Positions 11,232 to 23,355 of a stretch of DNA of 64,000 bases are shown piece after piece (within the stretch, counting starts at the first letter, position 1; each line of letters starts with the position of its first letter). Source of the stretch: Flammulina velutipes. Taxonomy: Eukaryota > Basidiomycota > Agaricomycetes > Agaricales > Physalacriaceae. The DNA is taken from NCBI GenBank assembly GCA_011800155.1, contig JAALGH010000011.1:1116001-1180000 (forward strand), given 5' to 3'. The translations under genes and the position numbers were made by a program. The notes beneath the pieces are model-generated. The model was not told the origin of the DNA and made no database searches. It saw only the letters and a program-made list of their open reading frames with translations.

Positions 11232-13208
11232 ATGAACACCACATTTGCCTCTGAAAAGGATCCCGTCTCATCTGCTGGAGATATCATCACTCCTCTCATG
11301 CAAGGCTCTCTTCGTCCGACAACTCCCCATAACACCCAACGTTATGATCAACGAGGCCTGCAAGTTTTTCATATACACTCTATTCCTTCACCTTCTTATC
11401 ATCTCTTAGAGTCGAGACGACCTATCTGTCTATCCCATCCCCAATCGAAAAGAAGTCTGCTGATCCCGAGTAGGCTTTCTTCCATTCTCACTGTGGCGCA
11501 ATTCTCATGACCTGTCAAGACTTCCGCTCTATCTCCCCGCCAATTGGGCACCTTTCACACACCCAGAGGGCCAGCCCTACTTTCTCAGGAGCACCTCCCT
11601 TCGCATCGTAACGGAAGACAATCTCTACGAGCCCGCCACGCGCCTCAAAGTTGAATTTTGGACGAAGCTCATCGAAGCCAGACTCGAGGAGAACCAAGTG
11701 CCCTCATCGAACACCCTAGAAATTTTCATCAAGATTGATGACGACGATTGCGACTACTATATTGTTGACTTTGAACGTCAAACCATCTTTTGGCTCACCA
11801 CCGTTGGCACGGAAGAGCTGGGCATCAGCGCCGCTGCATCTCAGTCCCACCTCGGTGCGTTCTCACCCGCTATTTCCGCGAAAACGCTTGGTACTCATGT
11901 TCGTCATTATTAGACCTCGCTCTGAAGGGCCTCTTTTGGAGCCACGTTGAATTCTTTCCGATGCACTTTGGCGGGCTTCCCCGTCAGAGTATCGATGAGC
12001 TCATTGGTGTCTTTAGCCACGGTTATGCTGGTCCGTGTCCCCGTGTACTGACGTCCGCACATGCTTACCTTCGTCATAGATCAAATGACCTCTAACGAGT
12101 CCACGTTTTGCTATGGAAAAGAGGATTGCAAAAAGTTGCTCGGTTTACTAAAGATTGCCAGAGGTACTATCGTTGTCTTTCCCGGTGCTCCTCAGCTGAC
12201 GATGTGTTCCTCAGAGTACCCTTTTGATGGTTACCAAACGTGTCTCGTCGGTGAGCAGGGACCATATATCGGTGTATAGCGATGTACTGATGGTTCTTTA
12301 GCGCGGCTATGGAGCATGATCTGTGAGGCTTGCTGTATTGCTGTCGTGATGTCGGTCCTAACGGTCTTGACAGATCAACATAGGTTTTCCACTCATTTTG
12401 GACAGCCACTGGCGCGCTTGGGACGAGATCAAAATATTATCTACGAGGTTGACGACAATCGCCGTACCGCCGCTATTGTATCGGTCTGGTCTCTGGGCAT
12501 GGCCGAGCATTTCTCAAAGAGCCTGGACAACATTTTTGTCGACCATTTTGTCTATGCCGACCAATGGCGTCCGTTTGTTTCTGTGTGCTTACAGGAGTGG
12601 AAAGATACTTTAATATTTGTACGTCTTCCCTTCATTTCGGAAGACTTTAATGCTCATGTTTGACCAGACATCGATATCATTATTGTCAGTCTCGCGTTTG
12701 TGGCGTCCCGACAAATTCTCATCGTTTTCCATAGGTTCCAGATCGCGCTCTCGTTTATACCCGGCTCGCAAATAGTAGCCACCATGACCGCTCTGTTCTT
12801 CTTGAGCAGCATCGCCGCATCTCTTCTGCTTATCTTGAAATATCGAACAATGGATAAATTCAGCGCCCACTCTGCTGTGAGTGTCTCCACACGTTCCGTG
12901 ATTTTCCATCTTTCTAACATTACTTACAGCTGCACTATCTTGAGTCTGTCCACTCCGAAAAACATCAATTCCATTTTGTAGCACTAGTATATTCCCTCCC
13001 GTCCGTTTTGCACCTCTGGGGAACTGGGCTCCTTTTGTCCAACTGTATCGTTAGTATTTATCTCCATTTTGGAGCTATACCCGCCATTTTGTCTGGTTGC
13101 TTTGTTGTTTTCGGTCTCATCTCCTCATACCTCGTCCTCTCGCCGGCGTCGATGCCTTCTTGGCGGTCTCTTCGGCGAGTGGAGGCGGCAGAGGATGATT
13201 TAGTATAG
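11232..13208 (+). CDS. WW-like domain protein with C-terminal transmembrane region
   Basis: About eleven exons assemble into one frame. After an N-terminal leader (MNTTFASEKDPVSSAGDIIT), a GC-AG intron (11360-11409) restores frame into ETTYLSIPSPIEKK. Next comes a WW-like segment, LPANWAPFTHPEGQPYF with RIVTEDNLY. The middle region contains FWSHVEFFPMHFGG and HRFSTHFGQPLARLGRD. The C-terminus has three or four hydrophobic helices (for example TALFFLSSIAASLLLIL and GCFVVFGLISSYLVL) and stops at 13208. The gene at 19042-21949 has the same order of motifs, so both are full-length members of one family. I know of such proteins only as fungal hypotheticals. Membrane anchoring is well supported; a partner-binding role for the WW-like module is inferred. 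Confidence 0.75.
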
Positions 13209-13524
13209 AAGTAGTACCTGCTGGACAATGTAATGTAATATAGTGCATGTAACTGCTTTACTTTCAATGATGTACCAGTATTTGGCCAAGCAAGTGGTGG
13301 TAGTAGCGCACCGTCCCATATTCGCCAACTCGATGATAGTCGAGTACCCGGTGAAATGTATTGGAGTGTGTCCTGCCGTGCGTTGTTAGCTGTTCTCTGA
13401 GTCCTGACCATGAAAAATATCATTAGGCTATGTATATATGACAGATGGCATCTAGATATTTATGAGCGCCCCAAATGAGATGGTGATAAGTAACAATGTT
13501 ATCCACTACCCTGATACATACATA

Positions 13525-13566
13525 AGTGCTCCTCAATTCTTAGTTTATTGCGCTCAGTTTATTTGG
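13525..13566 (+). repeat. Left terminal inverted repeat
   Basis: It is an exact reverse complement of 13845-13886. Confidence 0.85.
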
Positions 13567-13844
13567 CACGCTGATGGCGGACATCCAAACAGTCATGGCA
13601 GTCTCCGAGAACCTGTTCCAGGCCTGTTCAAGGACTTCGGTGGCGTGGTTGAGGAAAACAACCCAGAGTGCATCGTTTCGCCCCGTTCAAGTTCGAGGGC
13701 TCGTAGACCGGCTCTCTGAGTGGCTCTACCAAACTTTATCGATGAATATCCTCGTTATTTTACTTCCTATGCTCGCGCAGCGTTCAAGGATTTTGAGCTG
13801 CGATTTTGAACTCCGCTGGTTCGCATCACCCGGTCCGAGCGCGC

Positions 13845-13886
13845 CCAAATAAACTGAGCGCAATAAACTAAGAATTGAGGAGCACT
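13845..13886 (-). repeat. Right terminal inverted repeat
   Basis: It is an exact reverse complement of 13525-13566. Confidence 0.85.
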
Positions 13887-14528
13887 ATAGTAGGATCCCT
13901 CCGCGTCGCGCCACAGCGTGGCGCTGTTTGGTTGTGCTTGGCGGCGCATTGAACCTTTTCAACCTTACGTTCATGTGTCACGCATACACATCCGATCCGC
14001 CACCATTGAGCTCGAGGCCTGTTTCCTCTGAGTCTATCTGATATCATTTCAGCGCTTCCACAGGATACAGAGATACTATGATCTACCGTAGATCCATATC
14101 AATGTGCCAGTGATCAGTATTGCAACGTCTCGAGACGGGTAAGTATCATCTTACCACTTGAACCAGCGCTGCCGTGATGTCACCCAATTAGAGATGCCAC
14201 CAGTAACAATCACCCCTACACTACTAAGCGAAGAAGTGATAGGGATATGCAAGCAACCTTTAACTTGAATATTTACCCTGTCATGCTCAACGTTCAACGT
14301 TCAGCATCTAGCACTCACTGGCGGTGCCCCAAGAATATACAGGAAACCTTTGCTACCAGTTACGCTTCTGGCTGTGCCCACGCCGATGCAACGGATCGTC
14401 GCTTTGTCGTGGTTGTCAAGCGACGAATGCGCGATAACCAGCTAGATACTTAAGGCTGCTGATGGGCAATCCCCTCCCCATTCCCACCCAAGCCCACCCA
14501 CCTGTATTAACCTAGCCCATCAAATCGC

Positions 14529-15838
14529 ATGCTACACAATCACAGCGTCCTGCTTCACTTCTTCTTCCTCTTCTATGGAAAAACCATATTCACCAATGCG
14601 CTGTGAGTACTCTTCTAGATTTTGGCTCTTAGGCATTCAATATTCATCATTTCCTCAGTCCTGTTACGGTCACAGATGACTCGGAGTTGTCGTGGCGCGA
14701 CTTACAGGTCTCGCACAGTTTGAAAATCCTCGGCGAGGTGTACAACTTCGAGCTCCTCTCAGAAGCGGACCAGGGCTCTTACTCAAAAAGCTATGATGTG
14801 ATAGACGGATTCATTGCTGACGGTAAGCGCGTCCCGGCCATCTTGAAAGTCGTCATCGACTCAAAGGACGAGAATTCTAAAACTCGGAAAGAAATCCGCT
14901 ATCTTGGAAAGGTGGGCGCTACAATTTCCGAACGATGAAGTGTATTGAAGCTGATGATATACTCTACCCTAAGCCTACAGTCGGTCTTCTTTTGCACTGG
15001 GAATGGGTCGAAGAGCGTGCCAGCTATTATATTATCGTCAAAAACGTCAGGGAATTCGATCCGCCTTTCAAACCATTGTTTGAACACTATCTGGAAGACA
15101 CTGATTTGGTGGCTTTGGATGCTTTGAAGACAGCGAGAGAGACCGTGTTCGAGAAACTGGCTGACTTTGCTGAGAATGATAATCTCCTGTGCGTCGATCT
15201 CCTTCAGAATTACTGTATATTCTGCTCATTTAGCCATACGAACAGTTATTTCGATTTTCATCAACAGAATATATTCTTTGATAGATCATTGCAGAAGATC
15301 AAGCCCATAGATTGGGGACCGCCAGATTATCACGAAGGCGTCGAAGAAATCGTAGATCCGGGGAAAAAGGAGAGCGAGAAAAAATATCTGAAGTATAGGA
15401 TGGAAATAAAACTTCCAGAATACTACAGCCTTGACAAGCTCGAAGACGAGCTCTTTCTACGTGGCAAAGATTTGCGGCTGTAAGTTCAGAAGGTCAAACA
15501 ATCTTTGCAGACTCAAAACTCACGCGTACGATTTCAGCAGGGATAGGAATCGAACAGATTATTTCAACGGTGTTACTTACGACCTTGAGCGCATCGGTAT
15601 TGACAAGACGACGAAAACGTTTCAAATTTCTGGTGGGTTCAAAGGCAAGCCTGCTCTCATGAAGATCATCAAGGGGCTCGAAAATGGTTCGGACATCAGA
15701 CAAGAGCTCGAGGAGGTGGGAAGTCTGCTACAGCCATGAAATAGGCTAATGCCTTATTCGCAGAAGGGCCTTTATTTGGATAGCGAACAAGACAGTAAAT
15801 CTAAGCGATATTACATTATCATGAAAGATAACACGTAG
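14529..15838 (+). CDS. Predicted secreted kinase-like protein, copy 1
   Basis: The start MLHNHSVLLHFFFLFYG is a hydrophobic leader followed by a 3' splice into PVTVTDDSELSW. The kinase-like N-lobe has RVPAILKVV (beta-3 Lys) and SKTRKEIRYLGK (helix-C Glu). The C-lobe has SYFDFHQQNIFFD, matching the HxDxxxxN catalytic loop with Asp and Asn kept, and IDWG in the DFG position. After this comes a second partial N-lobe (TKTFQISGGFKGKPALMKII) spliced to YYIIMKDNT and a stop at 15838. The intron after LGKV needs a GC donor (14916), where copies 2-4 have GT, so its splicing may be impaired. The intact SRPK gene follows on the opposite strand. Secretion and activity are inferences. Confidence 0.65.
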
Positions 15839-15953
15839 GATCAGCAGGACTGATATGTAGGATAGGGTGATATACAATGTAGTGGTAGATATTCAGTATA
15901 CGAACTTGGCGAGAGTAGTATACTGGTATTATATTCTACAATTTTCTGACTTG

Positions 15954-17469
15954 TTATGATTGGAAGTGCCAATTATCAAGAGAGGAAAATGCATCTTCGA
16001 ACCAAACATCCTGCAAGAGCTCCGCTGCAGACGCTCTCGACTGGGGATCAATAGACATGCACCGTCGTATGAATCATGCAGACGAAAGAGCGAGGGGATC
16101 GGGGGATTTGGCCAAATGCTCTTCGAGCGTCCCATATAATGGCGATGCAGTAGGGCGCAATGCACGTAGTTGACCTGAAGACATATGAATATCAAGATAT
16201 GTCGCGCCACAAAACAAAACAGCTTGCCATCGTCGTCAAAAATTCAGCACGTCTACCACCGGTGCTCACAGCGACCGGGAATAGTCCTAGGAACTCGGCG
16301 ATGAGGGTGAGACGAGCTTGTGAGCTGTCCATTCCAGCAGGAGGTTCGACATCGAATATATGGTTGTTAGTAAACAGCTCGAAGGCCTGGAGTGTAGTAA
16401 GTAAATTGGATGGTCAGAATTGACGGTCAGATGTACGACTAACCATACAACCAACGGCCCAGATATCAACTGGTTTGCCCCAAGTGTGCCCCAAGGTTAT
16501 CTCAGGTGCGCGAAGAGTGAGAGGCATCGCCTCCGATTCATGTCTGCCGTTCTCCGGTCGTCCTTGAGGAAAGGGGAAGTTAGTTGTCACCCAAAGTTAT
16601 GTTGACAGGACCTCACCTTCACCAAAATCAGCAAGACAGATACTCATGGATTTCAGATCGATGTCTATTGGCTGCGATTTGGCGAAATTCATTGTCGGTT
16701 CATCGTGCGGCGTGTACGTCTCTGCTGGGCAGTCCCTGAGGTAGTCGGCAACAGACTCGAGTTGTCCGTCCATGCATACAAGCAGGTTCGACATCTTCAC
16801 GTCTGTGGACCGTGTAAGATGGAAGCGGAATAGCAGAAAAGCGGGCAGACTCACCTGTATGAACGAAATCGAGGGAATGGAGATGATCCAATGCAATAAG
16901 AGTTTGACGTATGAAGCTTTTCACAACCCGGACAGGCAATTGAATAAGACATTGGTCTAATCCGAGCCAGAGGTGACGGAGAGAGAGTGGAGCGGAAAGA
17001 CGAAACATGCATGAATGAGATCATCGCCGTTCCGTGTGACGAAGATATCAATGAGAACGGAACAGTGTGCGCGCGCCCCGTTTGATTTTTGTAGTTTAGT
17101 CATGATTTTGATTTCGTGGCGGGACTCGGTGGAGACTCTGGTGGTCGCAACATGGCTCAAGACTTTGATAGCGACGAGGTCACCGTCACTGAAGAACAAG
17201 ATTGAGCTCGTTGCAGAAATAGTAGCTCGGTATCGGACGTACCCTTCCCGTGCCATCCACACTGTAGCATTTGAGCCACCTCCAAGTTTGCGAAGTATCG
17301 TGTACTCAACGCCAGTGCGATAGTTGCTTTCCAACTTGGAGCCGAACTCCAATTGATAATACCCATGGTAGATGATGCGTGACGCTGGAGGAAAATCCTC
17401 ATATACAGCATCTGAGTTTGGTGCAGATGCGTCGTCGAGACTAGCAACCTTAGCCTGTGGTGCGGACAT
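15954..17469 (-). CDS. SRPK-type serine/threonine protein kinase
   Basis: The start MSAPQAKVASLDDASAPNS is followed by EYTILRKLGGGSNATVW (glycine loop). After an intron comes GDLVAIKVL (catalytic Lys). The catalytic loop is HTxDVKMSNLL, with the HTD variant typical of SRPK kinases in place of HRD. An acidic insert follows. The DFG motif is LADFGE, and the activation-segment end LRAPEITLGHTWGKPVDIW is close to the SRPK consensus. The C-terminus includes IDPQSRASAAELLQDVW. About six introns are used. Such kinases phosphorylate Arg/Ser-rich splicing factors, but agaricomycetes have many divergent copies whose targets are unknown. Its 3' end is copied as relics at 17.6, 25.6 and 50.6 kb. Confidence 0.85.
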
Positions 17470-17597
17470 GATTGACGATAATCGATGATGAGTAACATGC
17501 AAAAAGAGAAAGTTTTGATGCCGAGAACACGTGGATACTATATCCGTTTTCAGCCTGAACGGGAGTCACGAACTTTTGCTGTCTGATACTACTACTA

Positions 17598-18000
17598 CTA
17601 CATATGGTGACCAAGCGGATAGCAAGCATCTTCGAACCATACGTCCTCCAAGAGCTCCGCCGCAGATGCCCTCGACTGAGGGTCAATCGAGAGGCATCGT
17701 TGTATGTATTTGTCAATAGTTCGAACACCTGTTACTTGGAATTAGATGAATGGGAAATAGAGAACTGAGGGGCATGACTAAATGACTAACCATACAGCCA
17801 ACCTCCCATACATCGATTGGCCTTCCCCAAGGATGCTTGAGGATGATCTCAGGCGCGCTCAGGGAAGTGTCGAACATCTGCCACCGGCGGTTTTAAGCTG
17901 CCGTGCTTTGGAATTATGAGCTACTACACTACTACATAAAATGGCGCATGTTTTGCCTCACCGTCACCAAAGTCTGACAGACGGCTTGGAGCGAGACATC
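17598..18000 (-). pseudogene. Decayed SRPK-type kinase fragment
   Basis: Reading the minus strand, a DFGD segment near 17965 is followed by SAPEIILKHPWGRPIDVW, then an intron and FELLTNTYN. The sequence then jumps directly into RCLSIDPQSRASAAELLED, with loss of frame and of the region that separates these motifs in the intact gene. The N-lobe and catalytic loop are missing. It is a 3' remnant of a duplicated SRPK gene. Confidence 0.65.
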
Positions 18001-18055
18001 AAGGGGAGGTAATTGCTGCGAGTGAATAGCAATAGTAGCAACGGGAGCAGAAGAT
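17991..18055 (+). repeat. Direct repeat, first copy
   Basis: The block GACATCAAGGGGAGGTAATT and the following 45 bp match 18776-18842 with few changes, including the shared AGCAACGGGAGCAGAAGATG. It overlaps the start of the decayed kinase. Confidence 0.6.
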
Positions 18056-18218
18056 GACGATAAACTTGAAGGCTCAAGACACTTGATACGGGATGAAGTC
18101 GGCAATCTTCCCGCTGTACGGCTGATCTCGGCAAAAACCGATCATAGACTTACACAGGCTACAGCACAATGGCACGTGCCGATTCTATAGTGAACCACGA
18201 CGACACCGCAGAGCCACA

Positions 18219-18662
18219 ATGTCCCAAATCCACACAGAAGGTATTCGACCTGACCGCCCGTGAGTCTCTATCACCGTCATAGTGTTTTATTCTTATGACT
18301 ACAGGCCGGTTCCCGCCATACCAGAAGAAATGCGTGGTCGTCCATGCGTCTATGGCCACATCATTTCTGAAAAGCATATCGACTTCTTTGGCAAACAACA
18401 CCCTGACATGAAGGCGTGGCATTATTCTGAGCCAAAAATGCTAATCAGAGCAGCCGCTACGCTGTCTGGAGAATATTCCCCCTTCACCGCTACTGTTTAC
18501 GATGAGGATGGCCAACAGGCGATATGCCTCATGTACATGGACTATCGTTGGGAGATCCCCGGCGTTAGGCAAGATAGAAGGCCGCCCACTGCTGCGATGA
18601 AGAAGGTAGAGGAGACTTTGGGGATCAGTCCAGAGGAGAAGCCCAAATGGTACAGGGCGTAA
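18219..18662 (+). CDS. Small conserved-looking hypothetical protein
   Basis: Exon 1 (MSQIHTEGIRPDRP) is joined by a 45-bp intron (GTGAGT...CTACAG) to an exon reading PVPAIPEEMRGRPCVYGHII and continuing to the stop at 18662. The product is about 145 residues with balanced composition, no signal peptide and no membrane helix. An alternative ATG at 18169 gives the wrong splice phase and was not used. The gene is flanked by the two kinase-derived direct repeats. I do not recognise the family. Confidence 0.5.
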
Positions 18663-18775
18663 TGTAATGTACGCGGCACGACGAAGCCCTCGAAAAGCCA
18701 TCTCCTCGCATCTTTCGCATATCTAATTCAGACTGCATTATTCTAGTTTATGTTACTCTGTATGCACATGGTCGG

Positions 18776-18842
18776 AGAGAGACACCAAGGGGAGGTAATG
18801 GCTGCGAGCAAATAATAGTACTAGTAGCAACGGGAGCAGAAG
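18776..18842 (+). repeat. Direct repeat, second copy
   Basis: It is similar to 17991-18055 in the same orientation, so the small gene at 18219-18662 lies between two copies of kinase-derived sequence. Confidence 0.6.
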
Positions 18843-19041
18843 ATGACTGTCTAATTGGGGAGATTTTGATCGACCTGAGTCGGCTCTTTTAAACTCTCAC
18901 CTAGATGGGAATTCCACTACTGCGCTAACAATTCAATATTGGCGGAAACCACAACGAGCATATAGAGTACAAAGGGATGCTAACGAAGTTCGTCCGAGTT
19001 CTAGACCGGAAACACAAAAATACATCATCCTCCAAATCCAA

Positions 19042-21949
19042 TCATACAACAACAGTCCTATCCGATTCCTCCAGAGACTTCCGATTCCTCCACGGGCCCG
19101 GCACACTTCTAATAAACTGGTTGATCACAGGCGGACCAACCCTCTCCCATAACGGCCACCAGAATCCCAACAATAACCAATACCACCTCCGGGTCCCATT
19201 CTGCTTCGCCTCCCACGATATGAATATGCACCACAGGACAAGACACGCCACCGCCATCCATGCGCTTCCCACTAGCATCCTCACGACGAGGCTGGATCCG
19301 ACGAAACACATCAGTGTGAACGCCGTCAAGAAAGACACCATCCTGATAAAAATGGACCCCCATCAGTGACTCCCGTTCGACGATGAAAGGTCCACTCACC
19401 CCCACATCAACAAAGCATACGGCAGACTGTACATGATCGCCAACGTCTCCAGCCCAAGCATATTATGCTTCTGAGAATTCAAAAACATGAGCTGTAAACG
19501 ATTAGACTCATCAATGCCTATCCGCGAAACCGCTTCAGCCTCACCGCTTCATTGGCCGTTTCTCGAGCTTTAGATCGATTCTGTCGGACGAGGAGCAAGC
19601 CGAGTATGATACTCCCTATACTAGACACCACGGACAAGTAGCTAGATATCTGGGCCGCTGTCCGGGATGGTACGTATGAGCCCTCATCGACACTCTGGAT
19701 CGCAAGGAACGCGACGTTCGCGTTTAACAGCACCGTTGCCTGTGGATTGGACGTTGAGGAAGTCTTCGAGGTGATGAATAGCTGGAGCACTCACGTATAG
19801 GATGAACTCCTGCCATTCATGGGTGAGTTTATCTATGAATGAGCCCCAGACTGAGTTGTTCAGTATCCCGTCCACCCAGATCTTCTCTAGGCCTTTGAGA
19901 TGGACGTCCGGCGCGAAGAATAGTAGTGGTGAAAGCAGGGCGATGAGGGGTGTTCTCCTAGCGTTCAACGCGCCATATACAGATCTATCGCGCTCAAGAC
20001 GTGCACTCGGCTCGCCGTAAAAGTGATAGAATCGCTGTCTGACTATCCTGATCATCAGCTATGTGCTGGGAAACATAAAAGAAAGCATACCGAAAACGAA
20101 CATAAAACGCCCTATGACATCGGTGAGATAATACAAACATGCTCAGTTTGAAGACTTACCCAGAGACGAGGTTGATCCTGGAGATGATCCCTGCGTCGTG
20201 TGGCCAGTGACTACGTTCTCTGGTACGATGGTCAGGTGCGTATAATACGCAGCGTAGTAACTTACTTCTGATACTATTGGCGAGAGAAAGAATTTGCTGT
20301 AGGTCCGTAAGATTGTAAGGGGCTGTTGACACCGGGGAGGTTACGATATCTGGCGTAGAAGTCAGAATCGATATCTCTCAGTTGACGAAGGACTGACCGC
20401 CAATAGCATGTATCAACAGATCTCGAAGTTCGTCTACCATCTTCGTCGTGAGCACACAACATGTCGGATAGAGCTGACAATGAAACCTAGAAGGCTAGTT
20501 CAACGCATGTCAAGCATCTAAGAGGGAACATACCAGTACTGAGACTCGATGATATGTCCTGGCGTTCGTTCGTCATTGAAACGTCCGTCAGAGAGCTACT
20601 AGACGCACTCACCGACCTGAGAGGCAGACTTGACACCTCGAACTTCCGACCAGATGTAAAAGTTGGTGGCATCATAACCATCCAGCCAGAATACACTTTT
20701 GTTGTCGTGATCAGCATAGTAGTATGCACAGTACGTCTTCCCGTCCTCCTGGCTACGAATGAGGTCAAAGACGAGGTCAACATTTTCGGGTATCTGGATG
20801 TTGCGCGTGGCAATAAACTCGTCTAGCTGCTCCAGAAACGTCTTTACAGCCTGGAAGATATCGGTGTCGCATAGATCGGCATCGGTGAAGACTCTCTGAC
20901 ATGGTTCTGAGTCAACTAGGCGCCAGAATGAGATTGCTCTTACCCTAGTCTTGTGGAAGTAGTAACGAGCACCTTCGGGATGAACAAGGGTACCCCAATC
21001 ATCGTGGCCGTGCTCCCTGAAGTGACGAGTCAATAGATCGCCTTTGTATGAGGGAGAGATACGTACACTTGGAAAGATTTGGTCAACGGCTCGATACGAT
21101 ATGCAGTCTCCTCGTTGGGTCTAAGTCGATGGCGCATTGGGGACAAGATACAGACAAGGGAGTAGTGACTTACACGAAGATTGCACGCTCGTAACGTTCC
21201 AGGAGCTCGGGTGGGATTGGGTAAAAGTCCGGGTAAGAGTCGGAGAGCTCCGCTGCTGGTACGTCAGGAGGATGGATGCTGCAGTGGCTGCCTGCGATAA
21301 GAGATGCAGGTCGGAGAGACGGGGATGGTACTCTTGAAGTATCATATCCTGCGCGCAAGGACGACGAAGGAGCCTTGTATGACAGAGTTGGGGGGCGAAC
21401 GGACGCGTGAATAGATTGAGAGTGCAGAGAAGGGGCATATAATGATCCACGTATGGATGGGGTATTAGCTCGCGGTGGAAGGTGGCGCGTGGAGATGTTG
21501 AGATGGCTCAAGTCGCCGAGGCTCACTCGAGAGGGATTTGTGGTGGCGATGGGCATTAGACTCGACAGCACGTGGTGTTGGTCCTCTGTGGGTGATGGTT
21601 CAATGACATTTTGGGTAATATTGTCAGACGTGGGTGACCTGGAAGGTGTGTGGCTGCGCGAACGTCGAGAAGGACCAGCTACGGCGTGCAGACGCGCTGG
21701 TCGCCCTGCGGGTATGTCGTGGCAAGATCGTGAGGCATCCGAAAACTGGTAAGGTGCGAGGCTGGCGCAGATGGTCACCACATTGCCGGGGTCGTCAAGT
21801 CGTTGGTCTTTGTCGGACGGTCGTTGAGGATTTCGTTTGTCGTGAAATTTAAAGTAGGTGCGTAAGATGGCCAGTAGACGTCGTAGATGAAGCTTTTGTC
21901 GCGTCAAGACGCTCTTCAAGACTTGCAAGAGCCAGCGAAGAAAATTCAT
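19042..21949 (-). CDS. WW-like domain protein with C-terminal transmembrane region, second member
   Basis: A long first exon (MNFLRWLLQVLKSVLTRQKL) contains a Ser/Pro-rich disordered region to residue 259. Splicing leads to DDWGTLVHPEGARYYFHKTR, the WW-like module, and RRVFTDADL. Later motifs are SVFWLDGYDATNFYIW, TSPVSTAPYNLTDLQQILSL and RFYHFYGEPSARLERD. The C-terminus has four hydrophobic helices, including ISSYLSVVSSIGSIILGLLL and SAWMAVACLVLWCIFISW, and ends at 19042. About ten short introns were traced in phase. Motif order is the same as in the 11.2-kb gene, with a much longer N-terminus. Localisation to a membrane is likely; function is unknown. Confidence 0.75.
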
Positions 21950-23340
21950 GGGCCTCCCGTGAGGGAAGGAGGAAGAAAATAAGCTGTAGAGTGTGCATCA
22001 ACATGAGGATGATGGATGAGCACAAACAGTGACACTATCTTGCTATCAACCTTCACCAACAGCTGCTATTGAATACCTAGGCATTCTATGGATTGTTAGG
22101 TACGTCTGCGGTGTTACAGCGTCTCAACAGCATTCATTCAACGTATCAACAGTGATTTACTATCATCATGTATTCCCCTTTTCACAGCGGTCTCAACGAC
22201 GAAGCTGAGGACCTCAAAGGACAGGCCATAGCCACCTCATGTCCTCTGCAATCATAGGGACCTAATGACGCTCTCGAGCTGGACGTTATCCACGCAGACT
22301 TCAGGTTGACTGCAAGCTATGTACTTTGCCGAGAGCACGGAACGACGTGTCGGTCGACATCTATTTGGCTGGCCTCTATTGCTCGAGGCGACAGGCTTCT
22401 CCGAGCCCTTGTCCTGTATGTCTCGTCCATTTTACTCCGGAATCAATGTGCTAATTCTTCCCAGCCCGCTAAATATATTGGGCAGCAGCAATTGTACTCC
22501 TTCAGGCCTCAGGGTATTAAAATCTTGCTTTCGTTTGCACGACCGCGTCCGAAGATGCATACCGGCCTTCACTATGATTATACGTCGAAGATAAACTGAA
22601 TTTCAGAGCGCTACATGAACAAAATTTATGGCATCATCCTGGCGCCTCATATCCACCCATCTCTCCCCGCATTCCGGTTTATCCTGCGAAGGAATGATTC
22701 CGATATCGCCTGCCCTGGAACCCGCATCGATGTGCGGGGTGGCGAATACGGGGGTGGACAGCCCGACGGCAGCTCACTGTAGCGCGGTAGCGCTGTCTTT
22801 CGACTCTTTCGATGGCGCGGTGGTTTCTGCTCCAGGATTTGGTGCGCCGGGACCCATGGGACGCCGTGGAGTGGAATGGGAAGGTGGTCCTCTTTGTGGG
22901 ATTTCCGACCTCGGGCTCGGATTATCGTGGGCTTCCTGCGGAGAGAAGGGGCGTGGTGCTCGGTGGATGTGGAGGCTGGATTTGCCAGCGTTCCTTCTTG
23001 GAACGCGTTGGATGATATGGAACCAATGGGGCGGTATTGTGGCTGCTGCATTGTGATGAAGGTCTGTATTCGAGGCGATTACATTTATACAGTGCTTTTG
23101 TGGGTCAACTTTCTCAGCTTTGTCCCCTGGTTACATACGAGTTATTGTTTTCTTCAATGGGAACAAGGCCCAAGGACGATGAAAACAATAGTCATCACCT
23201 TCCATCATCCTTGTTTTCTATTAGTCCTTGTTCTATAACAATACGAATTATGATGATCCACACTCTGGACAGGCACCTATAACAATTTCGCCACTTTTTC
23301 TTCAACCCAAAGGTTCTTTTGATGTTTTCAATGCTACGTG
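21950..23340. other. Region without a supportable gene
   Basis: Open frames occur on both strands near 22.3-23.2 kb (a Pro/Arg-rich minus frame of 134 codons and overlapping plus frames), but none shows splice-linked continuation or a known motif. The GC content near 22.6-23.0 kb is higher than around it. A disordered-protein exon cannot be excluded. Confidence 0.35.
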
Positions 23341-23355
23341 TTGCTTTGATCCAGA

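Larger units (their letters stand above)
13525..13886. mobile_element. MITE-like element with 42-bp perfect terminal inverted repeats
   Basis: Positions 13525-13566 and 13845-13886 are exact reverse complements over 42 bases, starting AGTGCTCCTCAATTC. The enclosed 278 bp hold no intact gene, although a broken frame resembles coding sequence (TSYARAAFKDFELRF-like). Flanks are TA-rich (CATACATA on the left, ATAGTAGG on the right), but no clean target-site duplication is evident. Short length plus long perfect inverted repeats fit a non-autonomous DNA transposon of recent origin. No transposase lies in the window. Confidence 0.75.

Noticed and set aside
22628..23056. Overlapping long frames on both strands
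   Set aside because: GC-rich composition gives long frames by chance; no motif, splice continuity or homology was recognised.
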